64,000 nucleotides of DNA from SZUA-430 sp044220975 (GCA_044220975.1 JBGAPZ010000010.1:37068-101067), one strand, 5' to 3'; counted from the first letter of the stretch, positions 44,473 to 53,945 are shown. Made by a program: numbers and translations. Notes: a model not told the origin generated them from the letters alone.

Positions 44473-44689
44473 AGAGTTTGGTGCGATAGCGCTCGGGCGG
44501 GTTGGTGCGATCGCACAACCAGTCATAAAGGTCGTTGTCGGGGACGGTCAGCAACTGTTCGAACGCATCAAGCCCCGTCTCGTCAAGATGCTCCAAATGC
44601 GCATCGGCAAACGGCCCTAGAATAAGGTCGAGTTCCGTCAATCCCCGGTGCCACGCCCGGAATTTCAGCCTTTTGCGCCGTACGTCCAT
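44429..44689 (-). CDS. sdhE: Succinate dehydrogenase FAD-assembly factor SdhE
   Basis: 86-residue member of the SdhE/DUF339 family, which promotes covalent attachment of FAD to succinate dehydrogenase. The diagnostic RG-x2-E motif is present in AWHRGLTELDLILGPFAD. The start at ATG 44689 gives the usual length; the open frame upstream is not conserved in character. The 3' end overlaps the 5' end of mfd by 44 bases, so the two are cotranscribed. The sdhE-mfd-recG association is common in alphaproteobacteria. Confidence 0.9.
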   Translation of the reverse strand: MDVRRKRLKFRAWHRGLTELDLILGPFADAHLEHLDETGLDAFEQLLTVPDNDLYDWLCDRTNPPERYRTKLYEQIHDFSRRARGL

Positions 44690-44795
44690 AGCCCGGGTAT
44701 CTAGGCCGAAAGCTAACCTTGTGGCCAGCCTCGCCTTGCACTGTCTCAGGGCCAACCCACATAAAGCGATCCTAAGATTCGCTGGGCCGTAAGCC

Positions 44796-45701
44796 ATGAA
44801 CATGAACGCCCCGATCCCGTTGTCCCGTGCAAGGCCTGACGGCGCCCTTGCACGCACGATGCAAACCGTCGTGCTGCGCGACGGCCGGCGCCTGGGCTTC
44901 GCACAGTTCGGAGCGAAGAACGCGTTCCCCGTCTTCTACTTCCACGGCTGGCCCGGCTCGCGCCTTGAAGCCGGTTTCTTCGAAGTGCCCGGCGCGCAGA
45001 TGATTGGCGTCGACCGGCCCGGCTATGGTCTGTCCGACCCGCAGCCCAACCGCAAACTCGCCGACTGGCCGCGCGACATCGAACAACTCGCCGATCATTT
45101 GCGGCTCGACAAGTTCGCGGTCATTGGCATGTCCGGTGGCGGCCCGTACGCAGCGTCATGCGCATACTTCCTCAAAGATCGCCTGACGAAGGTCGCGATC
45201 ATCGCGGGCCTCGGGCCACCGGAAGCGCCGGGCATGAGCAAGAACCGTGTCGGCCTTCTGCTCGACGTCGGTAACCGGCCCTTGACCTCGGCGGTGCTCG
45301 GCACGTTGATGCGCACCTTGATCCGAAACCCGAGGGCCGAGCGGCATTTCCATCGCATCCGCGCGCGCGTACCCGCCGGTTCGCGCGACGCAATGGCGAT
45401 GACGCCGGACTTCCTGCAAATGCTGCTGACCAGCTTTCGCGAAGGTCTGCGCGCTTCCGCCAAGGGGCCGACTTCGGACGCGCGCATCTACGGCGAACCT
45501 TGGCCGTTCACCCTCTCCGACATCAAAGTCCCGGTCACGATCTGGCACGGCACCCACGACATTCAGGTGCCCGTCTCCATCGGTCGCCACTATGCCAAAT
45601 TCATCCCGAACGTCCGCTCAACCTTCCCGGACAGCGAAGGCCACGTCTCGATCATCACGAACTACATCGAGGCGATTATCGGCGACTTGCGCGCACCTTA
45701 G
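44796..45701 (+). CDS. Alpha/beta-hydrolase
   Basis: 301-residue hydrolase. The oxyanion motif is HGWPGSR, the nucleophile elbow GMSGGG, the acid is in WHGTHDIQVP and the histidine in DSEGHVS. The order and spacing match classic esterase/lipase-like hydrolases. There is no signal peptide. Its position between sdhE and recG, on recG's strand with a 46-base gap, suggests cotranscription with recG, but no functional link is evident. Confidence 0.85.
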   Translation: MNMNAPIPLSRARPDGALARTMQTVVLRDGRRLGFAQFGAKNAFPVFYFHGWPGSRLEAGFFEVPGAQMIGVDRPGYGLSDPQPNRKLADWPRDIEQLADHLRLDKFAVIGMSGGGPYAASCAYFLKDRLTKVAIIAGLGPPEAPGMSKNRVGLLLDVGNRPLTSAVLGTLMRTLIRNPRAERHFHRIRARVPAGSRDAMAMTPDFLQMLLTSFREGLRASAKGPTSDARIYGEPWPFTLSDIKVPVTIWHGTHDIQVPVSIGRHYAKFIPNVRSTFPDSEGHVSIITNYIEAIIGDLRAP

Positions 45702-45747
45702 CGCCATCTTTGCGACCGGCGCTGCGCCGTCCTAACCTCCGCCGGAC

Positions 45748-47832
45748 ATGCGCCCCCAGATTCTCTTTCCCCTCTTTGCCGACGTCGCAACGCTTCAGGG
45801 CATCGGTCCGCGCTTTGCGAAGTTGATCGGCAAGCTTGCGGGTCCGCGGCTCGTCGATCTCATCTGGCACAAGCCAGTGTCGATCAACGATTGGCGCGCG
45901 CAGTCGACGATCCGCGACGCCCCGCCGAACACAATCGTGACGCTGAAGCTCTTGATCGGAGAGCACAAGCCAGGCCGCTTGCAGAGCCATCCCTACAAGA
46001 TCCGTGCAAGCGATGAGACGGGTTTCATCGACCTCGTCTTCTTTCGCAGTCACAAGGATTACCTGAAGAACACGGCGCCCACCGGCGAGACGCGCTACGT
46101 CAGTGGCAAGGTCGAGCAGTTCGACAACCGCCCGCAGATCACACACCCCGACCGCATCCTCGATGAGAAGGCGTTCGCAGCCGCGCCGACGATTGAGCCT
46201 GTCTATGGCGGCACCGAAGGCCTGCCCCCGCGCACGCTTACCCGCGCGGTCACGCAAGCCGTCGACAAAGCCGTCGCACTACCTGAATGGCAGGACGCGG
46301 CTTGGCTGAAGAAGCAAGCCTGGCCCGATTGGCTGACCGCGCTCAAACGCCTGCACGCGCCGCAAAGTCTCGCCGACCTCGACCCGACGACACCTGAGCG
46401 CCGCCGCCTCGCGTTCGACGAATTGTTGGCCAGCCAACTCGCCCTGGCCCTCGCGCGCGCCCGCATGCGCAAGACGAAGGGCCGCTCCCTGAAAGGCGAC
46501 GGCCGCCTTCGCGCGACCGCGTTGAAGGCGCTCAAATTCACGCTCACCAAGTCGCAGGAAAAGTCGCTCGCCGAAATCTTCGCCGACATGGCCGCCCCCG
46601 AACGCATGTTGCGCCTGCTGCAGGGCGACGTCGGTGCCGGCAAAACGCTCGTCGCCTTCTTCGCCATGCTCAACGCAATCGAATGCGGCACGCAGGCGGC
46701 ATTGATGGCACCGACCGAAGTGCTCGCCCGTCAACACTTCGCCGTGCTGAAGCCGCTGGGCGATGCCGCCGGCGTCTCGGTCGCCCTCCTCACCGGCCGC
46801 GAACGGGGACGCGAGCGCGAAGACACGCTCCAGCGCCTCGCCTCGGGCGATCTCAAAATCCTCATCGGCACACACGCGCTTATTTCCGAGACGGTCGTGT
46901 TCAACGACTTGGCGCTTGCCGTCGTCGACGAACAGCACCGCTTCGGCGTGCACCAACGCCTCGCCCTTTCCGGCAAAGGCAACACACCCGTCGACATCCT
47001 GGTGATGACGGCAACGCCGATCCCGCGCACGCTGGCGCTGACTGCCTACGGCGACATGGACATGTCGCGCATCACCGAAAAGCCCGCAGGCCGCAAGCCG
47101 ATCGCAACCCGCGCAATCCCGCTCACCCGCCTGGACGAAGTGGTCGACGCTATCGAACGTGCCGTGCACGACGGCGGCCGCGCATTCTGGGTCTGTCCGT
47201 TGGTCGAGGAAAACGAAGACCTCGACATGACCGCGGCCGAAGAGCGCTTCGACGTCTTGGGCGCGACGTTCGGCAACCGCGTCCGCCTCATCCACGGTCG
47301 CATGAAGCCTGCCGAGAAAGACGCCGCCATCGCCGACTTCCGCTCGGGCTCTGCCAGCATCCTCGTCGCAACGACGGTGATCGAGGTGGGCGTCGATGTC
47401 CCCGATGCAACGATCATCGTCATCGAACACGCCGAACGCTTCGGTCTGGCACAACTGCATCAGCTCCGCGGGCGCGTCGGTCGCGGCGACAAACCGTCGT
47501 CATGCGTGCTGCTCTATCAGGCCCCGCTCGGCGAAACCGCCCGCGCGCGCCTCGACTGCCTGCGTACCACGGAAGACGGCTTCAAGATCGCGGAGGAAGA
47601 CCTGCGCCTCAGAGGCGCCGGCGAACTCCTCGGCCAGCGGCAATCTGGCCTGCCCGGATTCCGCCTCGCCGATCTGGAGGTCCACGGCGACCTGGTCCAA
47701 CCCGCCAGCGACGATGCAAGACTGATCGTTGCCCGCGACGCCGACCTGCAAACGCCGCGCGGCGAGGCGCTACGCGTTCTGCTTTACCTGTTCGAACAAG
47801 ACGACGCGGTTAAAACGATCAAGTCCGGTTAA
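45748..47832 (+). CDS. recG: ATP-dependent DNA helicase RecG
   Basis: 694-residue branch-migrating helicase that processes stalled forks and Holliday junctions. The N-terminal wedge/OB-like domain is followed by Walker A GDVGAGKT (about residue 294), DEQH (about 394), MTATPIPRTL, and the conserved C-terminal QLRGRVGR and RGAGELLGQRQSG motifs. Full length. On the opposite strand from mfd and sdhE. Confidence 0.95.
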   Translation: MRPQILFPLFADVATLQGIGPRFAKLIGKLAGPRLVDLIWHKPVSINDWRAQSTIRDAPPNTIVTLKLLIGEHKPGRLQSHPYKIRASDETGFIDLVFFRSHKDYLKNTAPTGETRYVSGKVEQFDNRPQITHPDRILDEKAFAAAPTIEPVYGGTEGLPPRTLTRAVTQAVDKAVALPEWQDAAWLKKQAWPDWLTALKRLHAPQSLADLDPTTPERRRLAFDELLASQLALALARARMRKTKGRSLKGDGRLRATALKALKFTLTKSQEKSLAEIFADMAAPERMLRLLQGDVGAGKTLVAFFAMLNAIECGTQAALMAPTEVLARQHFAVLKPLGDAAGVSVALLTGRERGREREDTLQRLASGDLKILIGTHALISETVVFNDLALAVVDEQHRFGVHQRLALSGKGNTPVDILVMTATPIPRTLALTAYGDMDMSRITEKPAGRKPIATRAIPLTRLDEVVDAIERAVHDGGRAFWVCPLVEENEDLDMTAAEERFDVLGATFGNRVRLIHGRMKPAEKDAAIADFRSGSASILVATTVIEVGVDVPDATIIVIEHAERFGLAQLHQLRGRVGRGDKPSSCVLLYQAPLGETARARLDCLRTTEDGFKIAEEDLRLRGAGELLGQRQSGLPGFRLADLEVHGDLVQPASDDARLIVARDADLQTPRGEALRVLLYLFEQDDAVKTIKSG

Positions 47833-47932
47833 CCAGCAAGCCTGCAACGTTTGTCACACGTTGATTCCGTTGATCACGTCTCGACGCAGCGCTTCGCCAA
47901 CGTCACATATTGAATCGCAAATCGAGTCCACC

Positions 47933-48544
47933 GTGTCCCTCGCCCTTCCCTTCGCCATCGGCGCCGTCGTGATCGTCACCTCGATCATCTCGGGCATTTT
48001 CGGGATGGCCGGCGGTCTCATTCTGATGCTGATCCTGAGCCAGTTTCTGGCAGTGCAGGCGGCGATGGTTCTGCACGGCATCACGCAGTTCTTCTCGAAC
48101 GGCTGGCGCGCGGTCATGTGGCGGCAGTGGATCGACTGGCGCATCATTGGCCTTTACACGCTGGGCGCCCTGCCCGCGATCCTCTTGCCGCTGGTCTTCG
48201 CCTATGTCCCCAGCAAGCCAACGATGCTGATCCTGTTGGGGCTCGTTCCTTATGTGGCCCTCGCCGACCGGCGCGCGGTCGTCGCGACCAAAGCGGCGAC
48301 GCAGGCCCTCAGCCACACGCTAAAGGTGGGCTATTACGGCGTCCTTCTCTCGCAAGCCCCGAAGCTCGGCTTGGATGTCTATGGTGCCGCGATCGTAGCC
48401 GCAGTTATCGGTACGACATTGGCGGGCCCAGTGCTGGAAAAGATGTCGAATGAGAACTTCCGCCGCTGGACGAAGACGATCGTGCTGATCGTGGGCACTA
48501 TCTCGATCGCCCAGGGCGTCTGGCTCATTCTCGCCCCGCATTGA
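47933..48544 (+). CDS. TauE/SafE-family (TSUP) permease
   Basis: 203-residue membrane protein with about six hydrophobic segments. The N-terminal IISGIFGMAGGLILM motif is the TSUP signature; the family exports or imports sulfur-containing organic anions. It is shorter than typical members (about 250). The frame is open upstream through the end of recG, but GTG 47933 opens directly at the first helix and was chosen; a weak GAG is the only ribosome-binding hint. The internal duplication typical of the family is only partly visible. Confidence 0.75.
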   Translation: MSLALPFAIGAVVIVTSIISGIFGMAGGLILMLILSQFLAVQAAMVLHGITQFFSNGWRAVMWRQWIDWRIIGLYTLGALPAILLPLVFAYVPSKPTMLILLGLVPYVALADRRAVVATKAATQALSHTLKVGYYGVLLSQAPKLGLDVYGAAIVAAVIGTTLAGPVLEKMSNENFRRWTKTIVLIVGTISIAQGVWLILAPH

Positions 48545-48575
48545 CGGCTAGCGAAGCGGCCGCCACTCTTAGCCG

Positions 48576-49580
48576 ATGAGCCAACCAGACTTCGCCCCCG
48601 CGCTCGAGCGCGCCATCACCCGCGCCATCGCGGGCGTCGCCTCGATCACCGATTTGAAGCGCCTGTCCGGCGGCGCCAGCCAGGAAACCTGGTCGTTCGA
48701 CGGCGCCGGCGCGAACGGCACGACGCCGTTGATCCTGCGCCGCGCGCCCTACGGGAAGACCGTGCAGCGAACGGCGACAGCCGTCCCGCTCGCGACCGAA
48801 GCGAAGGTGATCCGTCTCGCCGAAAAAGCAGGCGTCCCCGTCCCGCCCGTTCCCTACGTTCTTCAAGACACGGACGATCTGGGTCCCGGTTACATTATGG
48901 GTCGCGTCGAAGGCGAGACGATCGCGCGCAAAATCCTGCGCGACGCAGCGTTCGCCGAAGCCCGCCCAAAGCTGGCGCGCCAGTGCGGCCGCATCCTCGC
49001 CAAGATCCACGCCATCGATAGAGCGCAGGTCAGCGATCTGACCGTCGTGCCCCCGCGCGCCCAGTTCGACCAATACCGCACGATCTACGACACATACGAC
49101 TACCCGCACCCCGTCTTCGAAGTCGCCTTTAAGTGGCTGGAACAGCGGCTTCCCGCGACGCCGGACCTCACGCTCGTGCACGGCGACTTCCGTCACGGCA
49201 ATCTGATGATCGGTCCTGACGGCGTACGCGCCGTGCTCGACTGGGAGCTGACCCATATCGGCGATCCGGCCGAAGACCTAGGTTGGATCTGCGTCAACTC
49301 GTGGCGCTTTGGCGAAACGCACAAAACCGTTGGCGGCTTCGGCGACGTGGCCGATCTGCTGGCCGGTTACGCGGAAGCCGGCGGCAAGAATATGACCGCC
49401 GAGCGCGTCAAATTCTGGGAGATGTTCGGTACGCTGAAATGGGGCATCATGTGCATGACGATGTACCAAGCCTTCGCCGGAGGTTCCGACCGCAGCGTTG
49501 AGCGCGCCGCGATCGGCCGCCGCTCCTCCGAAACCGAAATCGATCTCGTCAATCTGCTCTATCCGAAGGTGCGGCCATGA
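48576..49580 (+). CDS. APH-family phosphotransferase (acyl-CoA-associated type)
   Basis: 334-residue kinase-fold protein of the aminoglycoside-phosphotransferase family. The catalytic loop LVHGDFRHGNLMI and the metal-binding LDWELTHIGDP are intact. This subgroup, with YIMGRVEGE and EDLGWICVNSWRFG, occurs with acyl-CoA dehydrogenases and is related to ACAD10 kinase domains that phosphorylate hydroxyacyl substrates; antibiotic resistance is unlikely. The stop overlaps the start of the next gene, a DUF6285-like protein, its usual partner. Confidence 0.85.
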   Translation: MSQPDFAPALERAITRAIAGVASITDLKRLSGGASQETWSFDGAGANGTTPLILRRAPYGKTVQRTATAVPLATEAKVIRLAEKAGVPVPPVPYVLQDTDDLGPGYIMGRVEGETIARKILRDAAFAEARPKLARQCGRILAKIHAIDRAQVSDLTVVPPRAQFDQYRTIYDTYDYPHPVFEVAFKWLEQRLPATPDLTLVHGDFRHGNLMIGPDGVRAVLDWELTHIGDPAEDLGWICVNSWRFGETHKTVGGFGDVADLLAGYAEAGGKNMTAERVKFWEMFGTLKWGIMCMTMYQAFAGGSDRSVERAAIGRRSSETEIDLVNLLYPKVRP

Positions 49581-49957
49581 TGGACCAACCCTCAAGTCTC
49601 GAACTCGTCACCGCCGTACGCGAGTTCATCGAAAAGCACGCGATGCCGGAGCTGCAGGGACGCACCGCGTTCCACGCGCGCGTTGCAGCGAACGCGCTAG
49701 CCATCGTCGCGCGCGAACTCGAGCAAGGGCCCAAGGCCGACGCCGAAGAACATGCCCGCTTGAAAGACTTGCTCGCTCGCGACGGCACACTGGACGAACT
49801 CAATCGCGAACTCTGTCGCCGTATTCGCACAAATGGCCTTCAGGTAGACGATCCGGCGCTTGGCGTTCATCTCACCCAAACGACTCTCGCAAAAGTTGCG
49901 ATAGATCAGCCAACTTACTCTGGGTTTCAGTATTCTCCGCACCGGCCCCCAAAATAA
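49577..49957 (+). CDS. DUF6285-like partner of the phosphotransferase
   Basis: 126-residue helical protein (MMDQPSSLELVTAVREFIE, then LQGRTAFHARVAANALAIVARELE). This pattern matches the small DUF6285-type proteins regularly encoded directly after APH-family phosphotransferases in acyl-CoA gene clusters. It overlaps the preceding stop by four bases (ATGA), so it is coupled to it. Its role is not known; a subunit or chaperone of the kinase is plausible. Confidence 0.7.
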   Translation: MMDQPSSLELVTAVREFIEKHAMPELQGRTAFHARVAANALAIVARELEQGPKADAEEHARLKDLLARDGTLDELNRELCRRIRTNGLQVDDPALGVHLTQTTLAKVAIDQPTYSGFQYSPHRPPK

Positions 49958-50057
49958 CTGTGTCCCCCATGGCACGTTCCACCGATGAATGTTGCCGGCA
50001 GGCCGCGAGCTTCACGCCGCGTGATACGTAGCTGGCCGGTTCAAAGTTGAGGGCGGA

Positions 50058-51206
50058 ATGGTAGCCGGCCGTCGCACGTGGTTGTTCGTGATGGGTATTG
50101 TGCTGGGGCTGGTCGCAGCCGCAGCCGCCCTGGCGTTTGGCGCTCGCGACAACCTTATCCGTTACGTACTGAACCCGAGCCACGGGTTCGGCGAAGGCGC
50201 GCAAGCCACCGCGCCCGACTACGCGAAGCCGACCGCATGGGCGTTGCTGAGCGCGAAACCGGACAAGCCCTTCGACGTCTTCTTCATCTACCCGACCATC
50301 TATTTCTCCGGCGAGTACTGGAACGCGCCAATCACGAACGCCGCCGTGCGCGAGCGTCTCGCCGGCGTGATCAACCCGCTCTATGTCGCGCCGTTCGAGA
50401 AAGGTGCGAACGTCTTCATGCCGCTCTACCGGCAGGCGGGACCCTACAGCTTCATGTCCGCCGCCGGAGACGGACGCAGCGCCCGCGAGCTCGCCTACGA
50501 CGACGTCAAAACCGCATTCGCAACATTCCTCGCAACCCGCAACAACGGCCGCCCGTTTGTCGTCGCCGGCTACGGCCAAGGGGCGCTCTATGGCTTTCGA
50601 TTGATCGCCGAACTGAAACCCCAAGATCGCACGCGCCTGATCGCCGGATATTTGCTTGAAGTCGCGATCCCAGCCGAGTTGATCTCGACCGCAACGCCGC
50701 TGTGCAACAATCCCGATCAAACCGGCTGCCTCGTGATCTGGCACTCGACGACCCAACACGCGCGCGGAGACATGCCGCGTCAGAACGCGCTGGTCTGGAA
50801 AGACGGCGGCGGCTTCGAGCCCACGCGCGGGCGGGACCTTTCTTGCGTCAACCCGCTCACCTGGACCGTGGACGGCCGTGCCGGCACATCAGATATGAAC
50901 TTAGGCGCCGCCGAACTTTCCGATTTCGTCACCAACGGCGTCACGACGACGCGCGCCGTGACGTCGGCTGACTGTTGGAATGGCTTGCTGTTCACCGATG
51001 TGGTGGCCGATCCGATCTTCTTCTGGACCGGCCCGCGCTATCGCGAACTGTTCCCTTCGAAGATCAACCCGTTCTTTGCCGACATTCGCGACAACGTTAG
51101 GCGCCGCGCTGAATCGTTTGCGGCGCAAGCAAGTCTGCCCGCGCCGCCGGAAAACGCGGGGCTTGAGCCTGAGACCCAAAACCCCAGCGTCGTGAACTCG
51201 CAGTAA
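50058..51206 (+). CDS. DUF3089 alpha/beta-hydrolase-like protein lacking the nucleophile serine
   Basis: 382-residue protein with one N-terminal membrane anchor (residues 7-28) and a DUF3089 domain (VFFIYPTIYFSGEYWNAP, YRQAGPYSF). In this family the nucleophile elbow normally reads GHSQG; here it reads GYGQG (AGYGQGALYG), so the serine is Gly and the preceding His is Tyr. The rest of the domain appears undamaged and the frame is open, so this looks like a conserved non-catalytic or altered enzyme rather than decay. GAGGG precedes the ATG. Periplasmic exposure of the domain is inferred. Confidence 0.75.
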   Translation: MVAGRRTWLFVMGIVLGLVAAAAALAFGARDNLIRYVLNPSHGFGEGAQATAPDYAKPTAWALLSAKPDKPFDVFFIYPTIYFSGEYWNAPITNAAVRERLAGVINPLYVAPFEKGANVFMPLYRQAGPYSFMSAAGDGRSARELAYDDVKTAFATFLATRNNGRPFVVAGYGQGALYGFRLIAELKPQDRTRLIAGYLLEVAIPAELISTATPLCNNPDQTGCLVIWHSTTQHARGDMPRQNALVWKDGGGFEPTRGRDLSCVNPLTWTVDGRAGTSDMNLGAAELSDFVTNGVTTTRAVTSADCWNGLLFTDVVADPIFFWTGPRYRELFPSKINPFFADIRDNVRRRAESFAAQASLPAPPENAGLEPETQNPSVVNSQ

Positions 51207-51209
51207 AAG

Positions 51210-52412
51210 TTAGGCGCCGTGCGCGCCGATGATCGCGACCGAGCACACATTCATCGACGGCGCACCGCCTAGATTGTGCGTCAGTCCGATCTTCGGGTCC
51301 TTCAACTGCCGCGCACCCGCCCGGCCCTGAAGCTGCAAATACATCTCATAGAGCATGCGCAAACCGCTCGCTCCGATCGGGTGGCCGAAGCATTTCAGAC
51401 CGCCATCGATTTGGCACGGCACTTTACCGGAGGCATCGTAGAACCCGTCCATCACGTCGTGGACGGCGCGGCCCTCCTCCGAAATGAAAAGGTCTTCCAT
51501 CGTCACAAGCTCGGTGATCGAGAAGCAGTCGTGCACTTCCATCATCGACACTTCGTTGCGCGGCTTACGGATGCCCGCTTCCTCATACGCCTTCTTCGAG
51601 GCGATGCGCGCGGTGTGGAAGTAACTGCCGTCCCACGAGTTGTGCATACTCTCCAGGCCGTTCGAGAGCGCAAGCTGCATCGCTTTGACCGTGACGATGT
51701 TCTTTTTGCCCATCGCGCGCGCAATCTCGGGTGTCGTCACGATCGCGGCCGCCGCACCGTCCGACACGCCGCAGCAATCGAAAAGGCCGAGCGGCTCGGC
51801 GATCATCGGCGCGTTCAATGCCATGTCTTCCGTGATCGGCTTTTGCAAATGCGCCTTCGGGTTCTTGGCGCCGTTCTCGTGGCTCTTCACCGAAACATGC
51901 GCGATCGCACGCTTCAGATCCTGCTTCGACACGCCATGCTTCGCGCGATAGGCCGACGCAAGTTGCGCGAAGTTCCCGGGCGCCGATCCGTTCGCGCCCC
52001 ACTGCGGCAACAGCGTGCCCGGCTGCCCCGTCGGCAACCCGCCATAGCCGGTGTCCTTCAGCTTCTCCACCCCAAGTGCCAGCGCGATGTCATAGGCGCC
52101 CGACGCCACCGCATAGACGGCACCCCGAAACGCTTCCGACCCGCCGGCGCAGAAATTCTCGACCCGCGTCACCGCAACGTTCGGCAACCGCAGCGCAACC
52201 GACATCGGCGTCCCGCCCTTGCCGACACCGATCTCGTCGATGTGGGTCGAAAACCAGCCGGCCTGGATTTGGTTCGTCTCGATGCCCGCATCGGTTAGCG
52301 CCTCGATATAGGCCTCGACCATCAACTCTTCCGCGCCCATGTCCCAGCGCTCCCCGAACTTCGAGCAGCCCATGCCGAGAATGGCGACTTTGTCTTTGAT
52401 GCCGGTGGCCAT
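51210..52412 (-). CDS. Thiolase family protein (SCP-x/acetyl-CoA acetyltransferase type)
   Basis: 400-residue thiolase-fold enzyme. The nucleophile Cys88 is in ENFCAGGSEAF, and the C-terminal CFGHPIGASG carries the second cysteine and histidine; HDCFSITELV supplies the other active-site His. This is the SCP-x/lipid-transfer-linked branch used in beta-oxidation of branched or sterol side chains and, in archaea, in mevalonate synthesis. It is encoded 66 bases downstream of the HMG-CoA-synthase-like/OB-fold fusion gene on the same strand, so the products may form a complex. Confidence 0.9.
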   Translation of the reverse strand: MATGIKDKVAILGMGCSKFGERWDMGAEELMVEAYIEALTDAGIETNQIQAGWFSTHIDEIGVGKGGTPMSVALRLPNVAVTRVENFCAGGSEAFRGAVYAVASGAYDIALALGVEKLKDTGYGGLPTGQPGTLLPQWGANGSAPGNFAQLASAYRAKHGVSKQDLKRAIAHVSVKSHENGAKNPKAHLQKPITEDMALNAPMIAEPLGLFDCCGVSDGAAAAIVTTPEIARAMGKKNIVTVKAMQLALSNGLESMHNSWDGSYFHTARIASKKAYEEAGIRKPRNEVSMMEVHDCFSITELVTMEDLFISEEGRAVHDVMDGFYDASGKVPCQIDGGLKCFGHPIGASGLRMLYEMYLQLQGRAGARQLKDPKIGLTHNLGGAPSMNVCSVAIIGAHGA

Positions 52413-52478
52413 GACGTTTCTCCGAATACCTGGATGAATGCATCTAACGACGCGCTTTTGGCGCTGTCAAAACTTGGA

Positions 52479-53945
52479 TCAATAAACCGGTGCCGCCTTC
52501 CAGAAATAGCGCCGGAACCCGCGCTTATCGTCGAAGTCCTTGATACGAAAGACCATGCGCATGGCGCTTCCCGTATCGATCGTGCCGATGTCGACGTCGG
52601 TGATATCGGACAAGAAGCGTCCGCCCTCCTCGAAGGTCACCATGCCGTAATGCGAGGGCGGATCTTGTGAGTAGGTCAAGTAATCAGCCGACCACGACAG
52701 GATCTTCCCCTTCAACTCGGCAAACGAAAACGGCTTCTGTTGGTCGACCGCACGGCAGTTCGGATTGACGCAAATGCGCGTGCGTGGAAACTGCGCCGTG
52801 CCGCACTTCTCGCACTTGCCGCCCACGAGCCCGAACAACATGTCGCGCTTGCGATAGGTGACGGTGAGCGCGGTCTTGTTGTCCTTCTCCGCTCGCATCC
52901 CCTTTTCCATTTCGACGAGGCCGTTGAAGGCAAGCCACTTCACATAGTTCGTCTCTTCCTTCCGGCGCGCGAGCCAACCCTTCACGCCCTTATGTGGCCG
53001 CGCCCGATCGATCGCTTCGGTCACCTCGAAGATGGCCGCATCGCAGCCCTGCCCGAATGCCGCGAGCAGAATCTTCTGCCCGGGCTTTGCGTCCTCAAGC
53101 GCATGCGCGAACATGACGAGCGCGTGCGCTGTCCCACACTCACCAACCGTGGCGGCCAGATTGTCGCGCACCTTCGCCGCATCGATTCCGCATTTGGCAG
53201 CCAGCTGCTGGTCGAGCTTCGCGAATTGGCACGGCAGAATGAAATGATCGATCGCGCTGGCCGCAACGCCCGCCTTCTCGAGAGCGCCCTTCACGGCGCG
53301 CGGCACGATTTTCGAATAGCCTTCGTCGCGGATCCAGCGCTCTTCCCAATTGTAGTCGTATTCCTCCGACTCCCCGCGGAAGTGATCGACGAAATCGAGC
53401 GAGAGCGAGTGGCTGCCCAAATATTTCGCCGCGATGCGATCCGTCCCGACCACCAGCGCCGCAGCGCCGTCACCGAACTGAAACTCCTGCACCGACCCCG
53501 CCCGCGTCTTTCGCCGGTCTGCCGACGCAACGAGCGCTGTCTTCGCCCCGCCCGACTTCACCTTCTCAAGCGCCGCAATCAGCGCCGAGACACCCGCACG
53601 CTGCGAGCCGGCCACATCGGCGGTGTGAATGTCTTCCGGCAAGCTCAACGCCGCCGCAACGATCCCCGCGTTCTGCCGGTCGGCAAACGGCATCGTGGTC
53701 GACGCGAAATAGAGCGCCTCGACATGACGGCGCCCGACAAACGGATCCCCGCCGGGCAGCGCATCGCGCGCGGCTTCGACCGCCATCGTGACCGCATCCT
53801 CGTCCCAATTGGCCATCGTGCGCTCGCCTTTGCCCTGCCCCATGATTGAAGGGTTGAACCAAGCGTTCGCCGCCGCCATCGCTTTTCGCTGCAACCTCAG
53901 GCGCGGCAGATAAGCTCCAAAGGCGGTGATCCCGGCATCGGTCAT
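52479..53945 (-). CDS. HMG-CoA-synthase-like protein fused to a zinc-ribbon/OB-fold (DUF35) domain
   Basis: 488-residue fusion. Residues 1-340 have the ketosynthase/HMG-CoA-synthase fold (ITAFGAYLPRLRL, QFGDGAAALVVG, AFGQGCDAAIFE). The position of the acylated cysteine is Ser114 (VAGSQRAGVSAL), and the usual FHxPF histidine motif reads LPCQF, so Claisen chemistry is unlikely. Residues 370-488 form a DUF35 acyl-CoA-binding domain with a zinc ribbon, Cys-x2-Cys-x10-Cys-x4-Cys (CEKC...CVNPNC). In archaea, separate thiolase, DUF35 and HMG-CoA synthase proteins form a channelling complex; this fusion beside a thiolase gene is reminiscent of it. Confidence 0.8.
   Translation of the reverse strand: MTDAGITAFGAYLPRLRLQRKAMAAANAWFNPSIMGQGKGERTMANWDEDAVTMAVEAARDALPGGDPFVGRRHVEALYFASTTMPFADRQNAGIVAAALSLPEDIHTADVAGSQRAGVSALIAALEKVKSGGAKTALVASADRRKTRAGSVQEFQFGDGAAALVVGTDRIAAKYLGSHSLSLDFVDHFRGESEEYDYNWEERWIRDEGYSKIVPRAVKGALEKAGVAASAIDHFILPCQFAKLDQQLAAKCGIDAAKVRDNLAATVGECGTAHALVMFAHALEDAKPGQKILLAAFGQGCDAAIFEVTEAIDRARPHKGVKGWLARRKEETNYVKWLAFNGLVEMEKGMRAEKDNKTALTVTYRKRDMLFGLVGGKCEKCGTAQFPRTRICVNPNCRAVDQQKPFSFAELKGKILSWSADYLTYSQDPPSHYGMVTFEEGGRFLSDITDVDIGTIDTGSAMRMVFRIKDFDDKRGFRRYFWKAAPVY

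Noticed and set aside
46279..47460. 393-residue minus-strand open frame inside recG
   Set aside because: Shadow of the helicase domains; no independent evidence of coding.
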